Positions 8,868-17,450 are shown, counted from the stretch's first letter. The stretch is DNA of 64,000 bases from Pseudomonas sp. 31-12 (GCF_003151075.1 NZ_CP029482.1:2790001-2854000); one strand, 5' to 3'. Translations and numbers: made by a program. The notes: generated by a model not told the origin, from the sequence alone.

Positions 8868-10345
8868 GATGCGGATTCCTCGGAAAATACAGATTCAGTC
8901 AGTTGCGCCCGGTAGCGCTCGACGATGGCGTCACGGCGCGGGCGGCCATTGGCGGTAAGCAGGCCATTGGCGGGGGTGAACGGTTGATCGAGACGGGTCC
9001 AGTGATGGACCTGCGCATAACCGGGCAGGGCCTCGTTGGCCTCGGCGACGGCGGCAGCCAGTTCGGCGTCGGTGCAGTCCGGGCGATGGGGCCAGAGCAG
9101 CGCGTGGTTGTGCGGCATGGCTTCGCCGTAGACGAAGGCCTGTGCGATATGGCGGCGCTGGGTCAGTTCGGCCTCGACCCATTCCGGGTTGACGTTGCGC
9201 CCGAAACTGGTGACGAATTGATGCTTCTTGCGCCCCTTGAGGTAGAGAAAACCGTCCGGGTCGAACTCGCCGAGATCGCCGGTCGGCCACCATTCATCGC
9301 TGTGCGGCGCCTCGCCCAGATAACCGAGCAAGGTCGAACCCTTGACCAGCACTTCGCCGTCCTCGGCGAGGCGAATCGTGACGTGGGGCAGGGGCTTGCC
9401 AACACTGCCGGCACGGCGCGCTTCGGGGCGATTGAGGCACACCACCGAGGCGCATTCCGACAGCCCATAACCTTCATAAACGGGGATGCCGATGCGTTGT
9501 GCACGATGCAGCAACTCCTCGGACACCCGAGCGCCACCCACCGCGGCGAAACGCAACGAATAGGGGCTGAAGGCTTTCTGCTCGGCGGCGCTGACCAGCA
9601 TCAGCAACAACTGCGGCACCAGGATCAGGCTCTCGGGCGCACGGGTCGCCAGGCAACCCAGCAACCGCGGCACATCAACACCGCTGGCCCCCTGAATCCC
9701 CAAGGTTTTCTGACTGGGCAAACTCAACTTGGCACCGGCATACAACGCCGCGTAGCACCCGAGGTTTTCCAGCAAAATCGCCAACGGCAGCAGGGCCAGG
9801 TGATGCTGCGGATCGCTGGGTTTGCTGGCCTGGTTCAGTTCGCGAGCGACCGTCAACAGGCTCTCGGCGCTGAGGCACACGCCTTTGGGCGTGCCCGTGG
9901 TGCCCGAGGTGAAGGTCAGTTTGGCGGTCCCTTGCGGCATACGGTTCGGGCCGCTGAACGTGCGGCGCCAGAATTCCCCGTTTTTCTCGTAACCGGCCGT
10001 TTGCAGCTCGTCGTCCAGCGCAGGCTCGGCAATCACCCGTTCCGCCTGACTTTGTTCCAGGCAATGGGCACGTTGAGCCGGGCTGAAAAACGGCGGCAGC
10101 GTCAGGCACGCCAAGCCTTCAAACAGCGCCGCTAGGTCCCAGAGCATCGCTTCGACGCCATTGTCCAACGCCAGCGCGATCACCTTGACCTGCTCATCGC
10201 GCAGCCGTTGCTGGCGATACACCACCTCGGCGTACAGCGTGGCGTAATCCACCGTCTGCTGGTCACCCCACAACGCGATGGCGCTGGTCTTGCGCTCAGC
10301 GTGGCTGCGCAGGGTCTGTTTGAAACGCTCGGTTTCAGGCGACAT
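8864..10345 (-). CDS. AMP-dependent synthetase/ligase (acyl-CoA synthetase-like)
   Basis: The product has 493 aa of the ANL superfamily. The phosphate loop is LTFTSGTTGTPKGVCLS, the A5 motif is YEGYGLSE, and PTGDLGEFDPDGFLYLKGR carries the ATP-ribose Asp and hinge. It is slightly shorter than classical acyl-CoA synthetases. The C-terminal A10 region (LLTANGRPRRDAI) has Arg where the catalytic Lys is expected. The start at 10345 follows GAGGAATCC, and the gene overlaps the hemolysin-family gene by 11 bp. It probably activates a carboxylic acid, which would feed the HDO and SDR enzymes downstream in the operon (inference). Confidence 0.88.
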   Translation of the reverse strand: MSPETERFKQTLRSHAERKTSAIALWGDQQTVDYATLYAEVVYRQQRLRDEQVKVIALALDNGVEAMLWDLAALFEGLACLTLPPFFSPAQRAHCLEQSQAERVIAEPALDDELQTAGYEKNGEFWRRTFSGPNRMPQGTAKLTFTSGTTGTPKGVCLSAESLLTVARELNQASKPSDPQHHLALLPLAILLENLGCYAALYAGAKLSLPSQKTLGIQGASGVDVPRLLGCLATRAPESLILVPQLLLMLVSAAEQKAFSPYSLRFAAVGGARVSEELLHRAQRIGIPVYEGYGLSECASVVCLNRPEARRAGSVGKPLPHVTIRLAEDGEVLVKGSTLLGYLGEAPHSDEWWPTGDLGEFDPDGFLYLKGRKKHQFVTSFGRNVNPEWVEAELTQRRHIAQAFVYGEAMPHNHALLWPHRPDCTDAELAAAVAEANEALPGYAQVHHWTRLDQPFTPANGLLTANGRPRRDAIVERYRAQLTESVFSEESAS

Positions 10346-11012
10346 GGCTGGATTCCTCAACGGACGTCGGCAAACCCAGGCGATTGAACATCCCGATGTT
10401 GCGCAAATGAATGAAACCGGCGCGGATGTTGCCGACGTGCACCCAAGGCTTGCTCTCGTAATAACTGCCCCAGTGCTGGCGCTCATCCCCCAGCCGCTCA
10501 GGGTCGGCCGCGCACAGCGTCACCGGTTTCAAACCGAGGCGATGAAAGCTGTTGACCAGGCCGATGTTGCCGGTGAACGCCACCCACTCCAGGCCGCCCA
10601 TGGCCAGCAAGTAAGTGATGGCGATGATGCTCATCCGCGCGCTGCCGGTGTCGCTGGCGGCCAGATTGCCAACCTCGACAATGCCGGCGCGATCCACCGG
10701 GCGGTCAGCCGCAGCACTGATCAGCGGCTCGATCGACTCGTCCAGATAACGTTCCAGAAACAACGATTCAGCATTGGCCATGCGCACACCGGCCACCGCA
10801 CACAGCGTGCCGGCGGCATCGCTCATGCCGAACAGCTCCGGCATGAAGTGGCGGATATCGGCGCCATGAGCCTTACGAAAACGTTGCTGGATAAAGCCTT
10901 CGAAGACAGGCCGCTCGACGTCGTCCGGCAACGCTCTGGCCAGGTTCATCGGCGCGGTCTCGGCCTGGCCGAAGCGCAGGGGTAGAGGAATATTCCATTC
11001 AAAGTCAGGCAT
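10335..11012 (-). CDS. thermostable hemolysin family protein (T_hemolysin, GNAT-like)
   Basis: The product has 225 aa and matches the delta-VPH 'thermostable hemolysin' family in its core (IVEVGNLAASDTGSARMSII, TGNIGLVNSFHRLGLKP). No signal peptide or membrane segment is visible. The C-terminal pattern NSFHRLGLKPV looks like the end of GNAT acyltransferases, so an acyl-transfer role is as likely as haemolysis (inference). The ATG at 11012 is preceded by GGGAGG at 9 nt. It is the first gene of the seven-gene operon. Confidence 0.82.
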   Translation of the reverse strand: MPDFEWNIPLPLRFGQAETAPMNLARALPDDVERPVFEGFIQQRFRKAHGADIRHFMPELFGMSDAAGTLCAVAGVRMANAESLFLERYLDESIEPLISAAADRPVDRAGIVEVGNLAASDTGSARMSIIAITYLLAMGGLEWVAFTGNIGLVNSFHRLGLKPVTLCAADPERLGDERQHWGSYYESKPWVHVGNIRAGFIHLRNIGMFNRLGLPTSVEESSHVA

Positions 11013-11059
11013 TGGAAGACGCCTCCCGGGTAAGTGTGGGAGGAGTATCGGAGGCATTT

Positions 11060-11119
11060 CTTAACGGAGTCTGAAGGTGGCAAAAAGACCATAAGTCGCT
11101 GTCTTCAGATTGCCTTAAG
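11060..11119. promoter_or_regulatory. two CTTAAG-N5-CTTAAG-like direct-repeat boxes in the divergent promoter
   Basis: Between the divergent genes starting at 11012 (-) and 11218 (+) there are two hexamer-N5-hexamer arrangements with an 11-bp period: CTTAAC-GGAGT-CTGAAG at 11060-11076 and CTTCAG-ATTGC-CTTAAG at 11103-11119. PmrA/QseB-class regulators are known to bind such repeats. The operon encodes a regulator of that class, so these are candidate autoregulatory sites and may also control the cytochrome gene. Confidence 0.5.
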
Positions 11120-11217
11120 ACTCGGCGGGCAGGGTGTGGCCCGTCGGTGCGGTGACACACCGGACCCCGGCCGCACGAATGACTCGGCAGCCGGCAATGA
11201 CATTCAAGAGGCCCGTT

Positions 11218-11790
11218 ATGACCCGCGAATCAATGACCCATCGCTATGGAAAACTTTCAATCACCTTGCACTGGCTGATGCTGGCGTTGTTCGTGGGCGT
11301 GTATGCCTGCATCGAAATCAAAGGCCTGCTGCCCAAAGGGCATGCCTTAAGGGGAATGTTTCTCGGGCTGCACGGCCTGTTCGGCTTGAGCATATTTGCC
11401 CTGGTGTGGATCCGCCTGCTCGGACGCCTGACGCCCCGGCCACCGATTACCCCGGCACTGCCCAAATGGCAGACCGGCGTTTCGCACCTGATGCATCTGG
11501 CGTTGTACGTCTTGATGATCGCCACACCGTTATTGGCCTGGCTGATGCTCTCGGCCGGCGGCAAGCCGATGCCCTATTTCGAGTTCTACCTGCCATCGCC
11601 GGTGGCGGTCGATCCGGACCTGGCCAAGCAATTCAAGTACTGGCATGAACTGCTCGGCAGCGCGGGTTACTGGCTGATCGGCTTGCATGCGGCGGCGGGG
11701 TTGTTCCATCACTACTGGGTCCGCGACAACACCCTGACCCGCATGCTGCCCGGCCGGTCCGACAATGTGGTTAACCAGCGTCAGCTATAA
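11218..11790 (+). CDS. cytochrome b561 family protein
   Basis: The product has 190 aa and four membrane helices. Conserved histidines suited to bind two b hemes are in HRYGKLSITLHWLM, GMFLGLHGLFG, VSHLMHLALYV and WLIGLHAAAGLFHHYWVRDN. It would transfer electrons across the inner membrane, often from quinol. I chose the ATG at 11218 because AAGAGG precedes it by 6-7 nt and the first helix then starts normally. It is transcribed away from the hemolysin/ligase operon and may share its regulatory boxes. Confidence 0.92.
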   Translation: MTRESMTHRYGKLSITLHWLMLALFVGVYACIEIKGLLPKGHALRGMFLGLHGLFGLSIFALVWIRLLGRLTPRPPITPALPKWQTGVSHLMHLALYVLMIATPLLAWLMLSAGGKPMPYFEFYLPSPVAVDPDLAKQFKYWHELLGSAGYWLIGLHAAAGLFHHYWVRDNTLTRMLPGRSDNVVNQRQL

Positions 11791-11798
11791 ACCCGAAC

Positions 11799-11819
11799 CC
11801 GGTGTCGACCAGACACCGG
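11799..11819 (+). terminator. hairpin after cytochrome b561 gene
   Basis: CCGGTGTC-GACCA-GACACCGG forms a perfect 8-bp stem 8 nt after the stop codon and is followed by CCATTTCC rather than a strong T-run, so termination is only probable. Confidence 0.5.
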
Positions 11820-11864
11820 CCATTTCCATTGCCAGCCCGAGACCTCGAATTCACCCCTAACCCC

Positions 11865-11893
11865 CTGTGGGAGCGAGCCTGCTCGCGATGGCG
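11865..11893. repeat. single REP element
   Basis: One arm (CTGTGGGAGCGAGCCTGCTC and onward) of the second REP family, without an inverted partner nearby. Confidence 0.8.
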
Positions 11894-12081
11894 TCATCCC
11901 AGACGCCATCAATTCCAGCCAAGGATTCCCACTTCGATATTCACTGCCTTAAACATGTTTGAGCACCTACGTTTAGAGACACTCAGTGTTACGTCCCAAC
12001 GGCTACAACGCCTTGCGTCATTACCTACGCGTACGCCAGAATCCGCCGGCTTGTGCGCCTGTGGGGCGGGCTATATCGTTT

Positions 12082-12243
12082 CCCGGTCACTGAAAAACAG
12101 TGATCGGGTTTGGTAGCCCGCTTGTGACAGTCGCATGGCGACACCTTTCACAGTCTCCTTTTTTGGACGCTGCTTTTATGGTGGTCATGCGTGGGGCTCC
12201 TTTGCGAGCGCCGGGTTTCCTGTCGCAACCGGTCTACCAACCC
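12082..12243 (+). ncRNA. structured leader resembling C4 antisense RNA
   Basis: A hairpin CCCGGTCACTG-AAAAA-CAGTGATCGGG lies at 12082-12108. Overlapping its end, GGGTTTGGTAGCCCGCTTGT (12106 on) is complementary, with few mismatches, to the segment TGTCGCAACCGGTCTACCAACCC at 12221-12243, about 100 nt away. A T-run occurs near 12151. The region precedes the DUF6124-type gene by 72 nt. The layout recalls the phage-type C4 antisense RNA class, but I assign this from memory and a covariance search is needed. Confidence 0.45.
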
Positions 12244-12314
12244 ACGTATGGCCGCCACTCTTCGTTTGGTAGCGAGGGTGATGGCTCCTTAAATTTGCGA
12301 TGGGAGCTTCATCT

Positions 12315-12677
12315 ATGATCAAACCAACACCAAACCCACCGGACACCAATCCGGCATCCCCCTACGAATCCCTCGATTCCAAAAAACTCCACGAAGCCGC
12401 CGAACGCGCCCTCGACCACTACCTCAACCCAGGTGCCAACATCATGGCCAGCACCCACGAACCCGAACCCATGTTCCTCGCCAACCCCAATTACGACACC
12501 GAATCCCTGCTGGCCAACGCCAGCTAATCACTGGGTTCGGCGACGACCATGCTCAGCAATTTCGCAGCGTTGCTGGATAACTCGCACCGCAAGACGCTGC
12601 TGGGGATTACGCAGGTGGTGATGTTGGGGGAATTGGCGGTGAATCAGGCGTTGGATAAGGTTGAAGTGAAGGAGTGA
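12315..12677 (+). pseudogene. DUF6124-family protein gene interrupted by a nonsense codon
   Basis: The frame starts at the ATG at 12315 and encodes a DUF6124/DUF3077-like Pseudomonas protein (SPYESLDSKKLHEAAERALD; PEPMFLANPNYDTESLLANA). Codon 71 (12525-12527) is TAA. The same frame continues without any shift through SLGSATTMLSNFAALLDNSH and ends at TGA 12675-12677, giving 121 codons in total. A GAA-to-TAA change (Glu, as in ...NAS-E-SLGS) is the simplest explanation. Either the 70-aa N-terminal piece alone is made, or the gene is dead. The function of the family is unknown. Confidence 0.8.
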
Positions 12678-12680
12678 TTC

Positions 12681-12732
12681 ACTAACCCTCCGTGGCGATC
12701 GGGACCTCCGTCGCCATAGAGGGGAGGTTAGT
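12681..12732. other. imperfect inverted repeat after the DUF6124 gene
   Basis: CTAACCCTCCGTGGCGA pairs imperfectly with TCGCCATAGAGGGGAGGTTAG across a short loop. No T-run follows. It may terminate or protect the transcript. From here to 12982 I see no convincing gene, although one 80-codon frame is open (see rejected items). Confidence 0.4.
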
Positions 12733-12982
12733 AAGTCAGTAACCGTATGTCGAAGCCTTCGGGTGAAATCGGATCAATGTTGGCTGCTATCGACCAGAAA
12801 CGGATATTCGCCACAGAGTCGCAATCGACCTATTCGTTAATTCGACCCACAGACTCCTCGCCGGATTATTTGATGGCTAGCCGGCTCCGGCTGATTCGTG
12901 CAAAGATCGGAACCGTCTATGGCTTTATGCCGCCATGCTCCCGGCCTTGGAGCATTTTTGCGCGCACGATAGGGAAGTCCAA

Positions 12983-15310
12983 GTGAACATTGACACTGGT
13001 TTTTTTGCCTATGCATCTTATCCCGCAGATATTGGACAAGTTATTGAAAACGCTATGGAAAGCGTTGGTAAACATAATAAAGCTGTATCGGTTGATACCT
13101 GGAAAGCCCTTGATATTGCAGGGCATTTCATAGCCGGAGAAGTCTTAGGTGGGATAGATGGCGCAGATTTCTTTCTGGCTGATATTTCAATATTGAACTT
13201 CAATGTTACATATGAGATCGGGTATGCAATCGGTAAGTCGAAAAGAGTGCTGCTCGTTAAGAACAAAAGCTTGGCACCTCAAGGGGAGAAAATTTCTGAC
13301 GTTGGAATATTTGACACTCTAGGATATCGGGAATATCAGAACTCTGCTGAACTGATCAGTATTGTTAACAGTGCAAATTTTACAAAACCAATTGAAATTT
13401 CAAATACACCAAATGTTAAAGCCCCGATTTATTTGTTAGATACTCCATTCAAGACGGATTGGTCAACTAGGATAATTTCAAGAATAAAAAAAGCGGGTTT
13501 TATATTTAGAAATTTTGACCCAAATGAAATGCCGCGCCTTTCAGCATACGATGCGATATCACAAGTGTCTCAGTCGCACGGTGTAGTAGTTCCACTTCTT
13601 TCTTCAAATTCTGCGGGCCATCAAATTCATAATCTACGAGCAGCATTCATCGCCGGCTTAGCTGATGGAATGGGAAAAGCTCTCAGCATTTTGCAAGCTG
13701 GTGATGACCCTGTCCCTCTGGACTATAGAGATTTTGTACACGTTACCTATCATCCTGATGATGTTAATCAAGCAATCGAACTCTTCGCTAGCGAGGTGAC
13801 TCAGGCCTTTCAAAAGCTTGAGCCAAGTAGTAGTAAACAAGAGCGATCATTTCTTAAAAAGTTAAATCTTGGCGCTACCTCCGCAGAAAATGAAATGCGT
13901 GATCTAGATAAATATTATTTAGAGACTGATCAGTTTTTAAAGTCTTTAAGGGGTGAGGCCCATCTCGTAGTTGGAAGAAAGGGATCAGGAAAATCCGCGA
14001 TTTTTCTGCAGATTCGAGACGGTGAACGCGATAAAAATCGAAACAAGAATATTGTTCTTGACTTGAAACCGGATGGTTACAAGCTAATAAAATTTAAAGA
14101 AAGGATACTTAGTTTTCTCGAAGAAGGTACATACCAGCACACGGTTACGGCGTTTTGGGAATATGTGCTCTTACTAGAGATTTGTTACAAGATTCTAGAA
14201 AAAGATAAAACACGACACATTCATGACCACCGCCTTTACGATGGCTACCGTGAGTTATCAGAACTATTTCATTCTGAAGGGTACGACTATCAAGGCGATT
14301 TTTCAGAGCGTATGTCTGTTTTGATGGAGCGAATATATTCGGAATACCAATCAAAATTTGGAGAGGCGAGCAAAGTCAGCTTGTCATCTTCTCAGGTCAC
14401 CGAGCTTATATATACTCATGATGTTAAGCAACTCAAAACTAAACTTGGCTCCTATTTGGAAAACAAAGAGCTTCTGTGGCTGCTTTTTGATAATCTCGAT
14501 AATGGCTGGCCAACCTCAGGCCTCCAGCATGAAGACCTTCTAATAATTAGAGCATTAATTGAGGCCACTAGAAAAATAGAAAGACAATTCAGTCGGTCGA
14601 ACTTTAATGTTAAGACAGTAGTATTCTTAAGAAATGATGTATATGAGCTCCTTGTTAAGGAGACATCAGATCGTGGCAAAGAAGCAAGCGTAGTGCTCGA
14701 CTGGACAGATCCTGATTTGCTTCGAGAGTTGGTGCGATTACGTATTATTTCTAATGGTCTTGATAGTGGGCTGGACTTCAAAAATGCCTGGCTACGTGTA
14801 TTTACAAGTCATTTCAGAGGAGAAGAAACATCGCAATATCTAATAGATAGGTCACTGATGCGCCCTCGTTTTTTGTTGAATCTAATCAATCACTGTAAAA
14901 GTTTTGCCATTAATTTAAATCATGACCTGGTAGAAAGTGCGGATATAGAAAAAGGAGTTGCAGCCTACTCCTCCGATCTCCTTCGAGATATCGGATACGA
15001 GTTAAGGGATATTTCAAAGGAAACAGAGAGTGTGCTGTATGCCTTTATTGCTTCTCCCTCTGAACTTAGCGAAGCAGAAGTGACGGAGACCCTCGTAGCG
15101 TCTGGGCTTGATTTGCCGCAGGCAATTAGCGTAATGGACTTATTACTTTGGTACGGATTTCTAGGGATTAGAATAAACTCCGATGAACCTAAATTCATAT
15201 ATGACTTCAATTACAACAAGACATTGATGGATGGAGTAAAGCGCAAGTCGAAACAAGCCGTTAACCTGGTGATTAATCAAGCTTTTTGGCCAGCATTGAT
15301 GATTGAATGA
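12983..15310 (+). CDS. double TIR-like domain fused to Sll1717-type P-loop ATPase; candidate defence protein
   Basis: The product has 775 aa from the GTG at 12983, chosen for AGGGA 7 nt upstream; an ATG at 12935 would add 16 residues. Residues 1 to about 125 form a TIR/nucleoside-deoxyribosyltransferase-like domain (FFAYASYPADIG, FLADISILNFNVTYEIGYAI) with the Glu expected in NAD-cleaving members. A second, degenerate copy follows (about 140-290; HNLRAAFIAGLADGMGK) and lacks that Glu. An ATPase domain of Sll1717 type comes next, with Walker A GRKGSGKS at about 331-338, a Walker-B-like LLFDNLDNGW near 502-510 and a helical C-terminus. Base composition is AT-rich, unlike its flanks. It precedes the AIPR gene by 103 bp on the same strand. 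NAD cleavage gated by the ATPase is inference. Confidence 0.8.
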   Translation: MNIDTGFFAYASYPADIGQVIENAMESVGKHNKAVSVDTWKALDIAGHFIAGEVLGGIDGADFFLADISILNFNVTYEIGYAIGKSKRVLLVKNKSLAPQGEKISDVGIFDTLGYREYQNSAELISIVNSANFTKPIEISNTPNVKAPIYLLDTPFKTDWSTRIISRIKKAGFIFRNFDPNEMPRLSAYDAISQVSQSHGVVVPLLSSNSAGHQIHNLRAAFIAGLADGMGKALSILQAGDDPVPLDYRDFVHVTYHPDDVNQAIELFASEVTQAFQKLEPSSSKQERSFLKKLNLGATSAENEMRDLDKYYLETDQFLKSLRGEAHLVVGRKGSGKSAIFLQIRDGERDKNRNKNIVLDLKPDGYKLIKFKERILSFLEEGTYQHTVTAFWEYVLLLEICYKILEKDKTRHIHDHRLYDGYRELSELFHSEGYDYQGDFSERMSVLMERIYSEYQSKFGEASKVSLSSSQVTELIYTHDVKQLKTKLGSYLENKELLWLLFDNLDNGWPTSGLQHEDLLIIRALIEATRKIERQFSRSNFNVKTVVFLRNDVYELLVKETSDRGKEASVVLDWTDPDLLRELVRLRIISNGLDSGLDFKNAWLRVFTSHFRGEETSQYLIDRSLMRPRFLLNLINHCKSFAINLNHDLVESADIEKGVAAYSSDLLRDIGYELRDISKETESVLYAFIASPSELSEAEVTETLVASGLDLPQAISVMDLLLWYGFLGIRINSDEPKFIYDFNYNKTLMDGVKRKSKQAVNLVINQAFWPALMIE

Positions 15311-15413
15311 CTATCAATATATTGACGGGTGAGAACTGCAAATTCCATTTGTTGAAGTGCGCAGCCTATTCAAACATAAATACTGCTTAAATATACTTGA
15401 TGTCAGGTGATAT

Positions 15414-17450
15414 ATGGCTAAGAATGATCAGATTTTACTTGATGGAATAATAGATGATCGAATGGAGATAAAGCTTCCATCTGATCGGCGAGACGAAGTT
15501 TTCGAATATCTAGCATTCGAACAAATTCTGAAAAATTATGCACTGTCCAAAGATGAAATTGAAGCTGGCTGGGTAGACGGTAGAAATGATGGCGGCATTG
15601 ATGGGTTTTACATATTTGTTAACGGGAACTTTTTATCTGAGCCCGAGAGTTTTGTGTGGCCGAAGTCAGGATCACAATTAGAGGTTTGGATTGTGACGTG
15701 CAAACATCACGATACTTTCAAGCAGGCTACTCTTGATAATCTAGTTGCTACTATTTCCGAGTTGCTCGATTTATCTGTGGCGAGCAATGAACTGCAGGGC
15801 GCTTATTCTGATCTTATACTGCGGGCTCGGGAAAATTTAAAACTGGCGTATAAAAAGCTTTCCTCAAAATTAACTGAGTTTTCGTTTAATTTTGCCTATG
15901 CCTCTAGAGGCGATACGACCTCAATCGGTGAATCAATCCTGTCCAGGGCGCAGCAAATTGTTTCGCTTACAAAGAATTCATTTAGCTCGTGCGCAGCCAA
16001 TTTTGTGTTTTTTGGAAGTAGTGAACTCGTAGAGCTATATAGAAAAAAGCCAAATTATTCCCTGGATTTGGAGTTTAATGAGTCACTTTCAAGAGGAGAA
16101 AAATATGTTTTGCTGACAAGTCTAAAAGATTATTATCGTTTTATAACCGATGATAATGCCCTGCGCAGGTACCTTTTTGATTCCAATGTAAGAGATTTTA
16201 TGGGGGCAAATAGGGTCAATGAAGATATAAAATCAACGTTGGAAAGTGACGAGGGACCTGACTTTTGGTCTCTCAATAATGGGGTTACAATACTAACAAC
16301 CTCTGCCAGCATTATTGGTAAATCCATACGGCTGGATGACATACAGATTGTAAATGGACTTCAAACGACGGAGTCTATATTTCGTTATTTTCAATCTGGG
16401 GGTGTTGATAAGGAAAATCGTTCAGTTCTCGTTAAAATCATAGTTTCAACTGAGGATTATGTTCGAGACGCAATAATTCGAGCTACAAATAATCAAACTG
16501 TAGTAGAGCTAGCATCACTCCATGCCACTGATAAAATACAACGCGACATAGAAGAAGTGTTGGAGAGAAGCGGCTACCACTATGAGAGACGAACTAATTA
16601 TTACAAAAACCTAGGGCATCCTCCCGCACTAATTGTGACACCTCTATATTTGGCCTCGGGATTTGTTAGTTTGATATTGAAGTCTCCGCATACTGCAAGA
16701 TCTCTTAAGTCAAGGTTTATGAGGTCAGATGAATCCTATGATATGGTTTTTTCGCAGAGCGCTCCTATAAATGTCTGGTCGAAGATTGCTGCAATATTAA
16801 AGTTCATAGATTTAAACTTGGAGGGCTTTCGTCCGTTGGGGACAAGTGCGAACGAACGATTTCTAAAGAACTGGAGGCATTTGGTAAGTTTTATTTTTGC
16901 AGCGAGAAAGTTAAACTCTTTTGACTATAGCGCAAAAGATCTTGCAAGTTTTGATATCGAGAAAATGAATGGCTCAGAAGTTAGGGATGTTTGGGAGTTC
17001 ATACTAAAAAATTATTCACTAACTCCTTCGGATAATATACACAAGAAAAAGAGCTTTTATGTTGAGGTCGCGAGATTGGCGTCGGAGGAATTTAGCATTC
17101 CAGGATTCGATCGAGTGGAAAAGCTTGCTCGATTTGGAGTACAGAAAAAGCCACCTGTGGCTACGCCTCTCCAACAACAAAGAATCCCTAAGGTAAGTTT
17201 AGAATTCGCGCTTAGACTGAACGATTACTTACCACCTCAGCCTTGGAAGCCTGGTATTCATCGTGAAGTCTGCAAGTTTTTTAGCTGTTCTAGCAATGAT
17301 TATTTTGACGCGGTAGGTATTTTAATCAGTGAGGGCTTAAGAAATATCCAGAAAGATGGAGTTGTTTACGATGGTGACGGTAACGTTATCGCTTTTGACT
17401 CTGAACGAGTAGACCCCAACTCCTTGGGGCTTTTAAAGAAGTTCGATTAA
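15414..17450 (+). CDS. AIPR (abortive infection phage resistance) family protein with PD-(D/E)XK-like N-terminus
   Basis: The product has 678 aa. The N-terminal DGRNDGGIDGFYIF (from residue 55) and VWIVTCKHH (91-99, K97) have the spacing of a PD-(D/E)XK nuclease core. The central AIPR signature is clear: SNVRDFMGANRVNEDI, FWSLNNGVTIL (from residue 284) and IQIVNGLQTTES. The C-terminus has a helical region without a recognised motif. AGGTG 7 nt before the ATG fixes the start. AIPR proteins were first described in abortive infection and also occur beside restriction systems. The gene is AT-rich and probably cotranscribed with the TIR-like/ATPase gene upstream. Confidence 0.85.
   Translation: MAKNDQILLDGIIDDRMEIKLPSDRRDEVFEYLAFEQILKNYALSKDEIEAGWVDGRNDGGIDGFYIFVNGNFLSEPESFVWPKSGSQLEVWIVTCKHHDTFKQATLDNLVATISELLDLSVASNELQGAYSDLILRARENLKLAYKKLSSKLTEFSFNFAYASRGDTTSIGESILSRAQQIVSLTKNSFSSCAANFVFFGSSELVELYRKKPNYSLDLEFNESLSRGEKYVLLTSLKDYYRFITDDNALRRYLFDSNVRDFMGANRVNEDIKSTLESDEGPDFWSLNNGVTILTTSASIIGKSIRLDDIQIVNGLQTTESIFRYFQSGGVDKENRSVLVKIIVSTEDYVRDAIIRATNNQTVVELASLHATDKIQRDIEEVLERSGYHYERRTNYYKNLGHPPALIVTPLYLASGFVSLILKSPHTARSLKSRFMRSDESYDMVFSQSAPINVWSKIAAILKFIDLNLEGFRPLGTSANERFLKNWRHLVSFIFAARKLNSFDYSAKDLASFDIEKMNGSEVRDVWEFILKNYSLTPSDNIHKKKSFYVEVARLASEEFSIPGFDRVEKLARFGVQKKPPVATPLQQQRIPKVSLEFALRLNDYLPPQPWKPGIHREVCKFFSCSSNDYFDAVGILISEGLRNIQKDGVVYDGDGNVIAFDSERVDPNSLGLLKKFD

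Noticed and set aside
10335..11012. Haemolytic toxin
   Set aside because: Although the family is named thermostable hemolysin, there is no signal peptide or membrane-active segment, and the operon context suggests an enzyme, so I did not call it a toxin.
12747..12986. 79-codon frame before the TIR-like gene
   Set aside because: No ribosome site, no recognisable family, and it overlaps the start of the better supported gene.
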